Assembly (NCBI GenBank): GCA_015178975.1
Contig: WHVD01000086.1
Coordinates: forward strand, 124,001-188,000
Length of the DNA: 64,000 nucleotides
Direction of reading: 5' to 3'
Source: Hysterangium stoloniferum
Taxonomy: Eukaryota; Basidiomycota; Agaricomycetes; Hysterangiales; Hysterangiaceae
Position numbers and translations under genes: made by a program. Below, in pieces: positions 1 through 10,765 of the stretch; position 1 is the stretch's first letter; each line of letters starts with the position of its first letter. The notes beneath the pieces are model-generated. The model saw nothing but the letters and a program-made list of their open reading frames with translations, was not told the DNA's origin and did no database searches.

Positions 1-500
1 ATTCGACAAGCCCCCTCAAGTGCAAGAGTGCTTTATCTGAGTCTTCAGAGAAACGTCGCCCGGTTTCAAATGCTCGCAGCATCTCTTGCAAATATTATTC
101 TCTTGCTGCTCTCACTACTTTAGTCACTCCTCTTGTTTTTATAGTATTTTTAAATAAATATTCATTTAAAAATAAATGCGAAATATTCAAATATAATTTT
201 GATCCGCCAAGCTGTTATTTGATTCTATGAAGCGGCACGCCGGTACAAATAGTAATGTGCTAACACGATATTATCAAATGTAATGCTTTGGACATCCGGA
301 CATCGGTTTCCCGGTCAGGGTGTGTTCAATGACTGTGCTCCGAAAACATATCAACACATGTTCTCCATTCAGTTCATTCTTGTACCTGACTTTTAAATTA
401 ACTGTGTGTCCCCACTCATGACAGCATCATGTTATCCATTTCACTTACTCTGCCACATCACTTGTCATCTAGCAGAGGATATCCAAAGTGTTTTTACAAC
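1..500. other. gene-free AT-rich stretch
   Basis: No open frame with recognisable protein character and no repeat shared with the rest of the window was seen here. The stretch is AT-rich and ends where a solo LTR begins. Confidence 0.5.
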
Positions 501-1190
501 TGTCACAAGACCAGTCCTGACCAATTTCCCAGCAACTTCTTGTTAGAGTGTGATATTACAGCTCTCACATAGTATATGATGTTCCCTATATTTTTCTGAT
601 ATTTGTAGTATTTTTCCCAGCACTGTAGGTGCAGTATTGAGTGAGTTACCTAGTAAGGTAACTGATGTATAGGTGCTTAGGTAAGCACCCTGTAGCATAC
701 TCCGCTGTGGGTGTGGGAAAGTCTCCTTAGTGTTTACTTTCCTCACACTCACAGGGTGTTTGTTAAGAGTTATTCAACTGTTTCAACACTTCTCAACTCT
801 TTGACTCAACTATCTTTTGTCATTTTTTGACTTAACCTTCAACTTGTCTCAGATTGACATCATTTGTTATTTCATACATGATCTCATTCTTAAGTCACAT
901 AATGGTCATGGTCCTTAATTGATATTCAAAGGCATAAAAGGGCAATGAACAGAGTGAGGGAGGCCAGTCAGAAAATCTGTACCATAGTCCATTTCTTATT
1001 CAGTGTGTTACTAATAATCATCTATTTCCTACTCATTGTTGGAACCCTTTGAGATTACATGTGACATATCTATTCATGAGCTCCTTATGTCCTAGTTAGC
1101 CTGTCACTTCATCTGCAGGATGAATGAATACTTTGTTGAAAGAGGCATTCTGTATTCAACATAGTTGAAGAAATTCAATCTGTGTATTTT
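501..1190 (+). repeat. degraded solo LTR, TGTCACA family, with nested LTR
   Basis: Starts with TGTCACAAGACC and shares blocks in the same order with better copies at 48880-49295 and 53628-54052 (the 'gacttaacc..ttcaacttgtctcag..gacatcat' block, 'aaaagggcaatga', 'catctgcaggatgaat'). Those copies have 5-bp target duplications, which identifies the family as an LTR. This copy is older: the 3' end near 1184-1190 is blurred and no duplication is visible. A 248-bp solo LTR sits inside it at 541-788. Confidence 0.5.
541..788 (+). repeat. solo LTR (TGTTAGAGT family), target duplication CTTCT
   Basis: A 248-bp unit beginning TGTTAGAGTGTGAT and ending GTTTCAACA, flanked by CTTCT at 536-540 and 789-793. 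TG..CA ends plus a 5-bp duplication are diagnostic of an LTR inserted by an integrase. A second copy in opposite orientation lies at 13675-13920 and a fragment at 52798-52960. It is nested in the older LTR at 501-1190. Confidence 0.88.
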
Positions 1191-1592
1191 CTGACTACTA
1201 CTTTTGATGAAACCTTGGGCACAATCTGAGTCTGTCAAAGAGTCAAGTACTATGGCACTTCAATCTGTGGCCCATATTCCTACATTGAGAGCTGCTAGAC
1301 CATCAAGAATTCCAGTGCCCCCATTAACTAAAATACAAAGAACTATGATAATGACTAGTTCTCAAGTGGCATCACCAATTCATGAATTAATACAGATTAC
1401 AGAAGAGCATATAAAGTCACAAAAATCCCCAACTCTAGGAGGATAACTAAAAGTTATTTATCCACTCAAGTATATATATTTATATTGTTTGCTGTAGAAT
1501 TAACATTTCATCAAATTCAATCCATCAGGTGACATTCTGGAGAATGGGGAAATTTTAATATTTATCTTGCAATCTGATACAAGCTAGTCAAA
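1191..1592. other. unassigned, possible retroelement remnant
   Basis: A plus-strand open frame at 1204-1446 (80 codons) has some low-level resemblance to the proline/serine-rich linker between integrase and reverse transcriptase of Ty1/copia polyproteins, but no motif is diagnostic. Nothing else is recognisable. Confidence 0.2.
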
Positions 1593-3079
1593 GGAGGATA
1601 TCTGAAAACTATTAAGTATACCAAATTCTAATATACTCTAAAGGTCATTTAAACATCTGGGATGTGATTCAAACATAATTTGGTTTTTAAAACTTTTTGA
1701 AAGTTTTAAACTCTCTCATACTTTACAAACTAAAGAATCTTTCTGGACATGAGTAGACAATACAAAAAATTAGTAGTTCGAAACACTAATACTTTTAAAA
1801 AATAGATACCTTTAGATAGTCTATTCCATGCATATGTGTATCATTGGCACCTCTAAATACATATGTATTACTTTGGAATGGATCTGTCAATCTGAACAGA
1901 TTTCTACTTGATTCAACATATCCAGAATATATAGGTGATTTCACCCAACTAAGAAAGCCACAGGACAAAAAAAATTCCAATGACATCTCACATATTCTAC
2001 TGGGAAATAACTACAGTTTAGCTTTTAAAAAACAAATTACTAACAAAAGTATTAGCAAGTATTTACATAACTTGGAAAACTATATACAATAGGCTCTATT
2101 AATTGACTCTGAATTGTTTAGGATATAATTGTTACGACCGGAATTCCCACCGGACTCTCGGCACTAACTTATACGCACCTGTGCCCTATATGCACCAATT
2201 ATCAGTTTACCAGAATTTCTGCCAGACTCCGTACATCAGACTTGTCCATGTTCGACTTCATTACATTGTGTATCAGTCACCAGAATATCTGCCGGACTCC
2301 ATCCCTGTCTATGTCCAACCTCGTCCCATGCATCAGTCACTGACCCTGCTTGGAAAACCCATCATCTCTCTAACTGAGCCCTGTTCCCATTTTAGTCAAA
2401 TGACCTGTCATGATTCAGACTCCACTCCTGCTCCATTTCCTGTTATAATTTATGATTTGTCACGATTTGGACTCTGCTCCATTGTGTCCTGTTCCTAACA
2501 CCACATTTGGTGTTTACTTATCCTGTTTTATGTTTTGCTAGTTTTGTTTCATTATTACTGGATTTGGTATGTTATTCATTCCACAGTCTATATAGTCTGG
2601 CAGATGTTGTACATACAATCCAGTCAGAAAATCAGCTTAGATTCTCCCCAGTAATCTAGTATATTTTCCACTTTAAACTCCTCTCTAAATTACACTGCTC
2701 TTGCTAGTCGGAGCCCACAGCCTCTGACACATCTATCTCTTAAACTCCAACTCATTTATCTCAACTCCCCGACCCTTCAACCCACGAACTCTGCCTGGAC
2801 TCCCCGGGTTTCCTGTCTGCCTATTTGAAATTGGACAACACGATCTCATGAGGGTGCAGCCTATAAGCTGAAGCCAAGTCCTACTGGATTCCCCAGGGGT
2901 TTCTCTGGAAACCTGCCATGTATGTACCCTTAACAATAATATGGAGAATTGTTTCTCATGGTTGGTGGTTAACAATATAATAGTCTCAAAATAGATACTG
3001 CTATTGAAAGATGAAGTTTTGTAGCAATATAAATTTTACCAGTAAATATCTGATATTATAATGATTACGGACAACCTCC
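1593..3079 (+). mobile_element. 0.68-kb non-autonomous DNA transposon, copy A, carrying a solo LTR
   Basis: Begins GGAGGATATCTG and ends ACAACCTCC, so the last five bases are the inverted complement of the first five; AAA flanks both sides. Without the 806-bp LTR at 2130-2935 and its 5-bp duplication it is 676 bp. Copy C (50298-51818) is 678 bp after the same correction and is flanked by TTA on both sides. Short terminal inverted repeats and a 3-bp TTA-type duplication recall PIF/Harbinger-derived MITEs. No transposase is encoded, so the family assignment is inference. Copy B at 42348-42893 lacks the 3' end. Confidence 0.65.
2130..2935 (+). repeat. solo LTR of Gypsy-1 family, target duplication ATAAT
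   Basis: An 806-bp unit starting TGTTACGACCGG and ending CCCTTAACA, flanked by ATAAT at 2125-2129 and 2936-2940. The empty site is visible in copy C at about 51660 (gtttaggatgtaatatgg). It is the same family as the partial 5' LTR of Gypsy-1 (12702-13309, inverted) and the solo LTR at 50717-51554. No internal sequence remains, so it arose by LTR-LTR recombination or is a relic. Confidence 0.92.
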
Positions 3080-3268
3080 AAACAATCATATGTAAATTAT
3101 CCTTTTGGGGATAAGTTCCAGATAGTTCTGGTTAAGTTTCTAAATCAAATAAATTTAAATTATATGAACTATATTTGAAAGTTCACATATATACAAAAGA
3201 ATGCATCTTATCCCAAAGATTAAGACATCACCCAAATAATCTGGTTTAACCATGACATTTGTGGATAT
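3080..3268. other. AT-rich, no gene; direct repeat arm
   Basis: Sequence at about 3200-3262 recurs with changes at about 3511-3572 on the other side of the LTR 3269-3481, so a short older repeat flanks that insertion. No coding capacity is seen. Confidence 0.4.
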
Positions 3269-3481
3269 TGTAAGTGAGGGAGACTCCCTACACTGCAATT
3301 TGGTAATAGTTAGTTCCATTGTTGCCCAAATCCCCATTGTTGTCCAATCCCATTGTTGTCCACATCCCATTGTCCTCCATTAGTATATATTTTGTATATG
3401 TGGATTTCAATACAGTAGTGGTTTATTCCCCATCACTCATTCTAATGTCTGTCTGCTCCTACAGCAGATACTAGTCTTACA
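3269..3481 (+). repeat. small LTR-like repeat (TGTAAG..CTTACA)
   Basis: A 213-bp unit starting TGTAAGTGAGG and ending CTAGTCTTACA, with ATAT on both sides (3265-3268 and 3482-3485). It contains a run of 'cccattgttgtccacat' variants. A 214-bp copy lies at 59544-59757. TG..CA ends suggest an LTR; no internal domain of this family was found in the window. Confidence 0.6.
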
Positions 3482-3626
3482 ATATTTCAAAAGCCACAGA
3501 GATACTAGTGAATGCATTTTATGCCAGAGATTAGGCAACAACCCAGATGATCTTGTTTAACCATGACACAAGGCTGTGACCTGTGGGGGGTGAGACCCCA
3601 CCATGCTACCCCACAACTTTACTTGG

Positions 3627-3832
3627 TGTCATGAACATACAAGCTCAAATTCAGATAATATTCAATTTAACTTTCTTCAACATTCCTTTGACATTCCTTT
3701 GACATTCCAACTTCATTTCCAACTCGACTATTCTTCAACAATCTCAAATATCTTTGACTTGTCTCATTTTGATGTCATTGATGATTTCACTTTGATATCA
3801 TATTATCATCATCATAGGTAAATGATATATAG
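3627..3832 (+). repeat. 5' part of a TGTCACA-family LTR
   Basis: Matches the first ~200 bases of the LTR at 53628-54052 (shared 'ttcaacaatctcaaatatc', 'gatgatttcactttgatat', 'aggtaaatgatatata'). It stops abruptly where the Gypsy-1 3' LTR starts at 3833; the missing 3' half is not found on the other side of Gypsy-1. Confidence 0.7.
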
Positions 3833-4611
3833 TGTTGGGATACATACAGGGCGGGTTTCCGGAGAAACCCGCAGGATATCCGGTAGGACTTGGCTTCAGC
3901 TTATAGGCTGCACCCTCGCTAGATTGTGTTGTCCAATTTCAGACAGGCAGACAGGAATCCCGGGGAGTCCGGGCAGTGGTTGTAGGTCGGAGGTCGTGGG
4001 TCGTGAGTTGAGATAGGTGAGACAGATCGATGTGCCGGAGCCCGTGGGCTCTGACTAGTGTGAGCGGTGTGATTCAAGTAGGAGTTTAGAGTGGAAAATG
4101 TATTAGATTACTCAGGGGAATCTAAGCTGATTTTCTGACTGGATTGTATGTACAACATCTGCCAGTTTAAATAGACTGTGGAGTGAATGTCATACCAAAT
4201 CCAGTAATGATGAAACGAAATGAGCAAAACATAAAACGGGAATAGTAAACACCAAATTGGTGTTAGGAACGGGACGGAACGGAGTGGAGTCCAAATAGTG
4301 ACAAATAATAAACCATAATGGGAAACAGAGCGGGAGTGGAGTCCGGATCGTGACAGGTCATTTGACTAAAATGGGAATGGGGCTCTGTTAGAGGGATGAT
4401 GGGTCTTCTGAGTGGGGTCTGGTGACTGATGTGCGGGACAAGGTCAGATATAGACAGAGACGGAGTCCGGTGGGTTTTCCGGTGACTGAAACACAATGTA
4501 ACAAAGTCAAACGTAGACAAGTCTGACATACGGAGTCTGGCGGGAATTCCAGTTAACTGATAATGGGTGCGTATAAGTGCCTGGAGTCTGGCAGGATTTC
4601 CAGTCATAACA
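3833..4611 (-). repeat. 3' LTR of Gypsy-1
   Basis: A 779-bp LTR in minus orientation: on the minus strand it starts TGTTATGACTGG and ends GTATCCCAACA. It is preceded on that strand by the purine-rich AAAGGGAGGGTAC, the expected polypurine tract. It shares the 'ggacttggcttcagcttataggctgc' block with all other LTRs of this family. Confidence 0.8.
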
Positions 4612-4624
4612 GTACCCTCCCTTT
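4612..4624 (-). promoter_or_regulatory. polypurine tract of Gypsy-1
   Basis: On the minus strand AAAGGGAGGGTAC sits directly before the 3' LTR. This is where plus-strand DNA synthesis is primed in LTR retroelements. The equivalent tract of Gypsy-2 (minus strand of about 30697-30707) is GGGGGG-rich and equally placed. Confidence 0.6.
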
Positions 4625-4835
4625 ATGCTGAAGTCCCAAAGAGGCTCTAGACCTCGATAAGGTTCTTGTTGGCTATGTGCATGTGTCAAAAGTCATGTCA
4701 GTTACACGTACAGTATGTGTCAAGGAGTCATGTGATCTGGAAGGTAAGGTTCAAACATGATGAGCCTATATATAAATTTGAAAAAATAGAAATTTTGTCT
4801 TCTTTATTACCCCTATCTTTCATATAATGGGACCA

Positions 4836-5810
4836 TGTTAAGTTTGTGAACAAAGCTCCATGGATAGTCCCGTGGAGGTTTCTCTGGTAACTATATTTCG
4901 AACACACACTTTCCGGGTAATAGTCCCATGGACTCCCTGGGTAATAGGTCCGGGCAGTTTCCGGGAATATTAGTAGTACAAGGGAGTGTTGTATCAGAGA
5001 ATGGGTACGACTGAGATCAGCTTATAGGCTGTGCCCTCGTACACTCATTTGGGCATCCATATTTTGAACTGACAGAATGCATGCAAGGAGATGTAAATTC
5101 TGGAGTTCCCGTGGGAGTTCCGGGAATTGAGCGTGCAGACAGACAAGAGGACTAGAGACTGGGATCGAAGGGAAACTTGTTCAAGGGTCAAACTTGTTTG
5201 GGGGAAAACTAGTTCGAGATTGAAACTGGATTCTAAGTACATGAATATAGCAGACTTCTATAGACTGTGAAATGTCATAATACCAAATCCGGTATTAATG
5301 AGAGGCAGAACTATTAAACATAAAACGAAACAAGTAAATACTAAACTGGGAATTAGGGACGGAACGGAAACGGGAGTGGAGAACGAATCATGACAGGTCA
5401 TTTAACCATAACTGGAGCGGGGCCCAGTTAGAGGGGTTCTGGAAGTCCGGTCGGAGTCCGGTGACTTGGTGCACAAGATAGTGTCGGGTATAGACAGGTT
5501 TGATGTGCAGGAGGTCCAGTGGAGTCCGGTGGGTTTTCCAATGACTGGTGTGTGAGATGCAGAGACAGATCATAACAGGAGCGGGGTTCTATGCTCTGTT
5601 AGAGGGGTTCCAGGAGTCCGGTCGGAGTCCGGTGACTGGTACATAAGACACAGAGTGTCGGGTGTACATAGAGTCGAGTCCGGAGTCTGGTGGAGTCTGA
5701 GGACTGGTGTATGAGACACAAAGGGTTAGGTGCAGACAGGTGGGGTGCGTACAGAGTCAGGCATAAACAAGTTGACGTGTGGGCTCCAGCGGGAACTCCG
5801 GTTGTAACTA
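4836..5810 (-). repeat. divergent LTR-like insertion inside the 3' region of Gypsy-1
   Basis: On the plus strand it runs from TGTTAAGTTTGTG to GGTTGTAACTA and carries family landmarks ('cagcttataggctgtgccctcg', 'aatactaaactgggaattagg', 'gacaggtcattt', 'gagtccggtgactgg'), partly duplicated. It looks like a second, older LTR or LTR fusion. The expected terminal CA reads TA and no target duplication was found, so the boundaries are approximate. Confidence 0.5.
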
Positions 5811-5911
5811 TACAATATAGAGGTCGGGAGCATGTAGGACGGGGTCCGGGGGCTCGGAGGCCAGCGGGGTTTCTGGTTCCTGACAGACCAAAACCGACGC
5901 CAAGACAGGCA

Positions 5912-6862
5912 ATGCCAACTGCCGGGCCTTCCATGGGCACTCCGTATCGGGTGCCTTGGAGTGTGGCCCAACGTTTGGCATGGCGAGAAGAGCAGCGCCG
6001 ACTTTGTGAAGAAGCAGAGAAGGAGGCCAGCGAGGCTGAGGAGGGTTTGGACAGGGAGTATGAGGCAGCATTGGCCGCAGAGGAAGAGGCCACGAGGGAG
6101 AAGATATGAGAAGAGGAGGTGGCTGTGTGGGTGGCCATGGAGAAAGTGCGGGTGGCCACGGAGAAAGTGCGGGTGGCTGCGGACAGGGCCATGGTAGTCG
6201 CAGGAAAAGTAAGTCCCAACTTAACTTGTTGTTTTTCTTTTTACTGACTTGTTATTTTCAGTGCAAGGTGACAGAGGTCAAGTCCAAGTCTGAGGGGGAG
6301 CCGGAGAGCCCCCAAAAGGTAAGCCTCGGGTCTGTGGGATAGCTGTAGAAACTAACCATATCAACAGAAGGGAAAGAAGGTGGCACCAGTCCGTCTTCCG
6401 ATGTGGAACGATCTGCAGTGTTCCAGTTGCAATGACTGGAACACAGAGTGCAATCGAAAGTCTGGGCAGGGACCAGGGTGCTACCAATGCACACACCTCA
6501 AGGCAAGGTGCTTGCTCGTCCACGAGCAACCCATGGGGTCCAGGGCGTGGGATGTTAGTGGGACAGATGGGTTGTCCAGGTTGGACAACATGTTGGGGCA
6601 GATTGCCAAGGGCATAGAGGCCCAGAATAAGTTGCTCCGAAGAAGCAACAAGGTCCAAGTTGTGGTGGTGAATGAGCTCCGTGGGCTCCGCTTGGAATTT
6701 TGGAAGTTCCTAGCAGAGTTTGGTGGATACATATATGAGGAGCCACAAGCCAGGAGTTCCGAGGATGCCGGGTTGGATGAGCACAAGGTGCCCATGGAGG
6801 TAGCAGAGCTTCCTCAAGAGGTGGCTGAGGAGGTGGGGAAGAAGCACAGTCCCATAATGTAG
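5912..6862 (+). CDS. antisense accessory gene of Gypsy-1, Zn(II)2Cys6-like cluster plus coiled coil
   Basis: Three exons, 5912-6208, 6262-6318 and 6368-6862, joined by phase-0 introns of 53 nt (GTAAGT..TTTTCAG) and 49 nt (GTAAGC..CAACAG). The product has a charged helix (WREEQRRLCEEAEKEASEAE), a second charged helix, then six cysteines spaced C-x2-C-x6-C-x9-C-x2-C-x6-C, the spacing of fungal Zn2Cys6 DNA-binding domains, followed by a helical C-terminus (LRLEFWKFLAEF). One TGA at 6107-6109 interrupts exon 1. The gene lies between integrase and 3' LTR and is transcribed against the retroelement. The open frame continues upstream to an ATG at 5690, but that lies within LTR-like DNA, so the ATG at 5912 is preferred. 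Function is unknown; DNA binding is inferred only from the cysteine pattern, and relatives sit at the same place in Gypsy-2 and Gypsy-3. Confidence 0.6.
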
Positions 6863-7072
6863 ACTGAGAAGAATATAATAAAGTTTAATAATAGTTTTTT
6901 TTTTTTTGAAATCATAAAAGTAAAACGTGAAAAAACATAAGATCAAAGTCCATGCGAAAACCGCTTAAGGACTTGAGAAACATGTCAGAACCTGTAAAAG
7001 CAAAGAGAGACATAGGGTGACAGGGAATAATGTAAATGAGTCCAAACATAACACGGGGTCCGCGGAGTGCAG

Positions 7073-8661
7073 TCAGAGAGACAATAATGGTCCAGGTTTG
7101 AGTGGGTAAGTTGTATGAAAGTCAGTAATGATTTCCATGGCATTACCGAGTTCCGTGGCCAAAATCCATGAAGTCTCTTCATCGGTGCCCTCATAACCCG
7201 CCCACTTGACCAAGTAAAGCAGTTTACAAGTGCGTTGATGCTTGTCAATTTTCGAATCTAAAATTTGCGAGATTTCAAACTCAGGTTCTCCATCAATAAT
7301 GACCAGAGGAGGTGGAGATTGCATGCGATCCGGGACAGTGTTAGCAGTACAAGGTTCTAACATAGAAACATGAAATACTGGGTGTACCGCACACATGCTA
7401 TCCAGAAGCTGTAGGGTCCAAGAGACTGAACCTACTTGTGTGATAATTTCAAAAGGACCTAAATATTTTTCAGCAAGCTTTTTTGATGGACAGGTGGTCC
7501 AGAAGAATTGAGCTTTGACAAAAACATGATTGCCAATTTTGAAGTTGGGTGGTGGGATCCGGTGTTTGTCCGCTGAATGTTGGTATTGCTCTTGGGTGGA
7601 CATTATTGCAGTCTGGAGTTCCTTGTGGAGCTTGTGGAGGTCCGCGGTGAACTCTTGAGTGCGAGCAGAGGTGAGATTTTGTTCTGGATGTACTGTAATA
7701 TTTGGATTATATCCTTTATTTGCAAAGAACGGGGAAATGCCAGTAGTGGCCGAAGGTGCATTGTTGTAAGCAAACTCTGCAAGTCGTAACAAAGATTTCC
7801 AATTGTCCTGTTGGTAATTGCAATATATGCAGAGATATTGTTCCAATGTCTGGTTGACATGTTCGGTTTGTCTGTCACCTTCCAGGTGATGGCCGGACGT
7901 GCAATGTAATGTCATGTCCAAGGATTTCCCGAGGGATCTAAAGAAGTGAGATACGAACTCTAATCCTCGATTGGAAGTCACATGGGATGGAACTCTGTGC
8001 TTGGAAAATACATGGATAATGAAAAGTTCCGCTAACTGCACGGATGTAATTGTGTCATATGTAGGGATGAATATACCTTGTTTTGAGAATCTGTCAACAA
8101 TGACTAGAATGGCGGAAAAGCCTTCAGAATCCAGTAGGTGTTCAATGAAATCCATAGAGATAGAATTCCACGGGTGTTCCGGTACCGGGAGTTGTTTCAA
8201 AAGGCCATATGGCTTGTGTCGCTGAGATTTCGAGTGGGGACAAGTAGTGCAAGATTTACAATAGTGCTTAACAAATCCACAGAGTCTGGTCCAAGTGTAT
8301 TCTCTTCTTATTAATGATAGAGTTTTGTTGTACCTGAAATGTCCTGAGAGTGGATGATCATGTTTGTATTGAAGGATCCTGAGGCGGAGGCCGTTGGAGT
8401 CCGTACATAGATTTGATTGTCAAGTTTAATGAAACCATGCTGATCAAGAGACCACTGAGGTTGATTGGGGTCCACGGGATTGTCAAGGTGAGCTTTAGTT
8501 ATTGGGTCTAGCGGGATTGCTGATAGAATATCTTGATGTAACTTCTCAATATCCATAATGATAATTCCACGGACAATGGGATTGATGAGGAAAGTTCCAC
8601 AGACCAATGCGGTAAGTTGTTGATTCGTGAAAATAGGTTTCAGGTTGTGCGGGTTTACCAT
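7073..8661 (-). pseudogene. Gypsy-1 integrase with chromodomain
   Basis: The long frame 7073-8200 (375 codons) follows, after a break, an upstream piece at 8311-8661. The zinc-binding C-x2-C-x2-C (CKSCTTC) of the HHCC domain lies near 8235. The catalytic core shows the first Asp (ISMDFIEH) and the final Glu (GDRQTEHVNQ), but the second Asp of the usual S-D-R-G is Asn (TSNRGLEF), a G-to-A codon change that should abolish strand transfer. The C-terminus is a chromodomain (YLVKWAGYEGTDEETSW), which in chromoviruses directs integration to heterochromatin. It is the pol C-terminus, downstream of RNase H. Confidence 0.85.
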
Positions 8662-8784
8662 GTCATAGTCGTTGCTCCCCTCTTTAGGATAGACGTCCCA
8701 TCATCTAGTTAAAGTGTTGGGTTTGCCACCGAGATGGCCAGGTCGAAAGCAGATAATCATGTTGAAGGCAGATAGATATTCAGA

Positions 8785-9891
8785 CTAGCGGGCCTGCTGG
8801 CAGGTCAAAGGTTTTGTGGTAGAAACGTATTCCAGGTTTTTGTGATCTGTTACAATGTCAATAGGAGTTCCCGAGCCTTCCAAATAGTGTCGCCACACTT
8901 TGAAAGCTGAAAAGATTGCCAGGAGTTCCTTATCATGAAGTTGTAGTTGAGCTCTGCTCCGGTGAAAGTCTGGGACAGAAAAGCCATGGGGTGGACTTCT
9001 CCATCGGAGTCCTGGATAGACAGAATGGCTCCAAGTGCATAATCTGAGGTGTCCATTTCGACAATGAGTGGGAAGTCTGGTTTCCAATGCAACAGAATAG
9101 GAGCTGAAGAAAAAGAATTTTTTAAAAGATTGAAAGCTTTTTGACACTTATCATTAAAATTCCACAGAGTATCCTTACATGTAAGACAGGTAAGGGGTAC
9201 CGTGATGTCGGAATATCCACAGATAAACCGTCAGTAAAAATTGGCAAAGCCGAGGAAGGATTGTATATCTTTAACTTTTCGGGGTTCAGGCCAATCTTTG
9301 ATGACTTGCACTTTAGTTTCATCCATGCAGAGTCCATCGGGTCCCATGATGAAACCCAGGTATTCCACGGAGTCCGTGTCAAAAGTACATTTTTTACCAT
9401 TCACAAATAAACCATGTTGTCTGAGTCTCAGGAGAACTTCATGGACTTGTTTGTCATGTTCCATGGGATTCTCAGAGTAGATAAGAATGTCGTCCAAGTA
9501 AACAATAATGCATACATCGAGCATGTCAGACAAAATGTCATTGATAAAACACTGAAAAACAGACAGAGCATTGGTGAGTCCAAAGGGCATCACCAGCCAC
9601 TTGAAGGCCCCATAACGGATTCTAAAAGTGGTTTTCCATTCATCGCCTGCAGCAATCCAGACCAAATGATAGGTGTGTTTGAGATCTATTTTGGTGTAAA
9701 TCTGGGCATTCCATGGAGCATCGAGCATTGAGCAGATCAGATATGAGTGGGAGTGGATACTTATCCTTTTTGGTGACAGCATTGAGTCCTCTAAAATCAA
9801 CACATAGTCGAAGGGATCCATCCTTTTTCCTGACAAACAGAACAGGTGCTCCAAAAGGAGACTTTGAGGGTCTGATAAAACCTATGGACAA
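8785..9891 (-). pseudogene. Gypsy-1 reverse transcriptase and RNase H
   Basis: The frame 9891-9640 carries the finger motif [16 protein letters not shown] and the next frame (9854-9231) the palm with YLDDILIYSE, the metal-binding YxDD box of Ty3/Gypsy reverse transcriptases. RNase H follows (9092-8785) with the first-Asp motif ([11 protein letters not shown]) and YVSTTKPLT at the end. The reading frame changes at about 9650 and 9100, so the polyprotein is broken. It copies the element RNA into DNA in intact relatives. Confidence 0.85.
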
Positions 9892-9907
9892 ATGTTCATC
9901 CAGGAAA

Positions 9908-10765
9908 TCACGGGTAAATGTGTCCTAGGGGTGGCTGTGTGCCATCTTCGAGATCGATTTTTAAGTTGTATTCTCTGTGGGGCGGAAGCCGGTCAGCTTT
10001 CCACTTGCTAAAAACATCTGCGAAGTCATGATATTTCTCTGGGACGCCTTCTAGGTCAGCAGCTTGCTCAGATTCAGATACCAGGGTTGAAAAACATCCA
10101 GTTGCTTCATCAATTTTTAAGTTGATAGTGAACGCCTGGGACCCGTCCATTTTTGAAGCCCTAATAAAAGCTGCAGCATTAATCAGAGAAATAGATGGAT
10201 GTGCCGTGGGTTCCAGGGAAGCCATGGGTGCCATAGGGATCACAGGAGTCCTCGAAACTGCAGGTGCTGGGAAGGCCATGGGTGCCGTGGAGGCTGGGTC
10301 AGGTGCAGTTTCCTCGGCTGCTGCAGGAGTCCGGAATGTTATACTGTTAGCTATCCAGTCAATCAACGGATTGTAGCGGGTAAGCCAGTTGTGTCCTAGG
10401 ACCACCGAGCAACTTGAGTCTAACTGGGTCACATAGAAAGTGACTAATTGAGATGTTCCACAAGGGAAACAGATGGATAAATCACAAGCTTGGGTAACAA
10501 CCGAATTACTTGTGCCATCAAAGAGGTGGAGAGTGACAGGATTTATTGGATAAGTTGACAAAGAATTTCTTTGCGTGAATTTCATATCTAAAAAACAATG
10601 AGTCGAGCCGGAATCTATAAGAGCTGAAAAAACGAATTTCGGAATCATATTAGACATAAGTTTAATGAAAAATGAATCGGAATGTGAAAGAGCAGATGCG
10701 TTGAGGTGAGTAAACTCTTGAATGCACGGAGAGGCAATGCAACCCCCAACCTGTGTGGAGTCCAT
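9908..10765 (-). pseudogene. Gypsy-1 aspartic protease and linker
   Basis: Open frame of 285 codons. The retropepsin active-site motif [13 protein letters not shown] lies near residue 50; the flap-side [13 protein letters not shown] motif lies about 75 residues further on. A proline/alanine-rich linker follows, then YHDFADVFSKWKADRLPPHR, which immediately precedes reverse transcriptase in this group. The frame ends GHIYP-stop just before the RT; compared with Gypsy-2 a few codons are lost there. A second, truncated copy of the protease lies at 10964-11302 because of a tandem duplication. Confidence 0.8.

Noticed and set aside
543-752. Minus ORF of 69 codons
   Set aside because: Entirely inside a solo LTR with defined target duplication.
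5690-5911. Upstream extension of the antisense gene to ATG 5690
   Set aside because: The added codons lie mostly in LTR-like sequence (to about 5810); an open frame there is likely fortuitous, so the ATG at 5912 was preferred.
5599-6219. Minus-strand ORF of 206 codons
   Set aside because: Complement of the GC-rich exon 1 of the antisense gene and of LTR sequence; low-complexity translation (Ser/Ala/Thr) and no motif.
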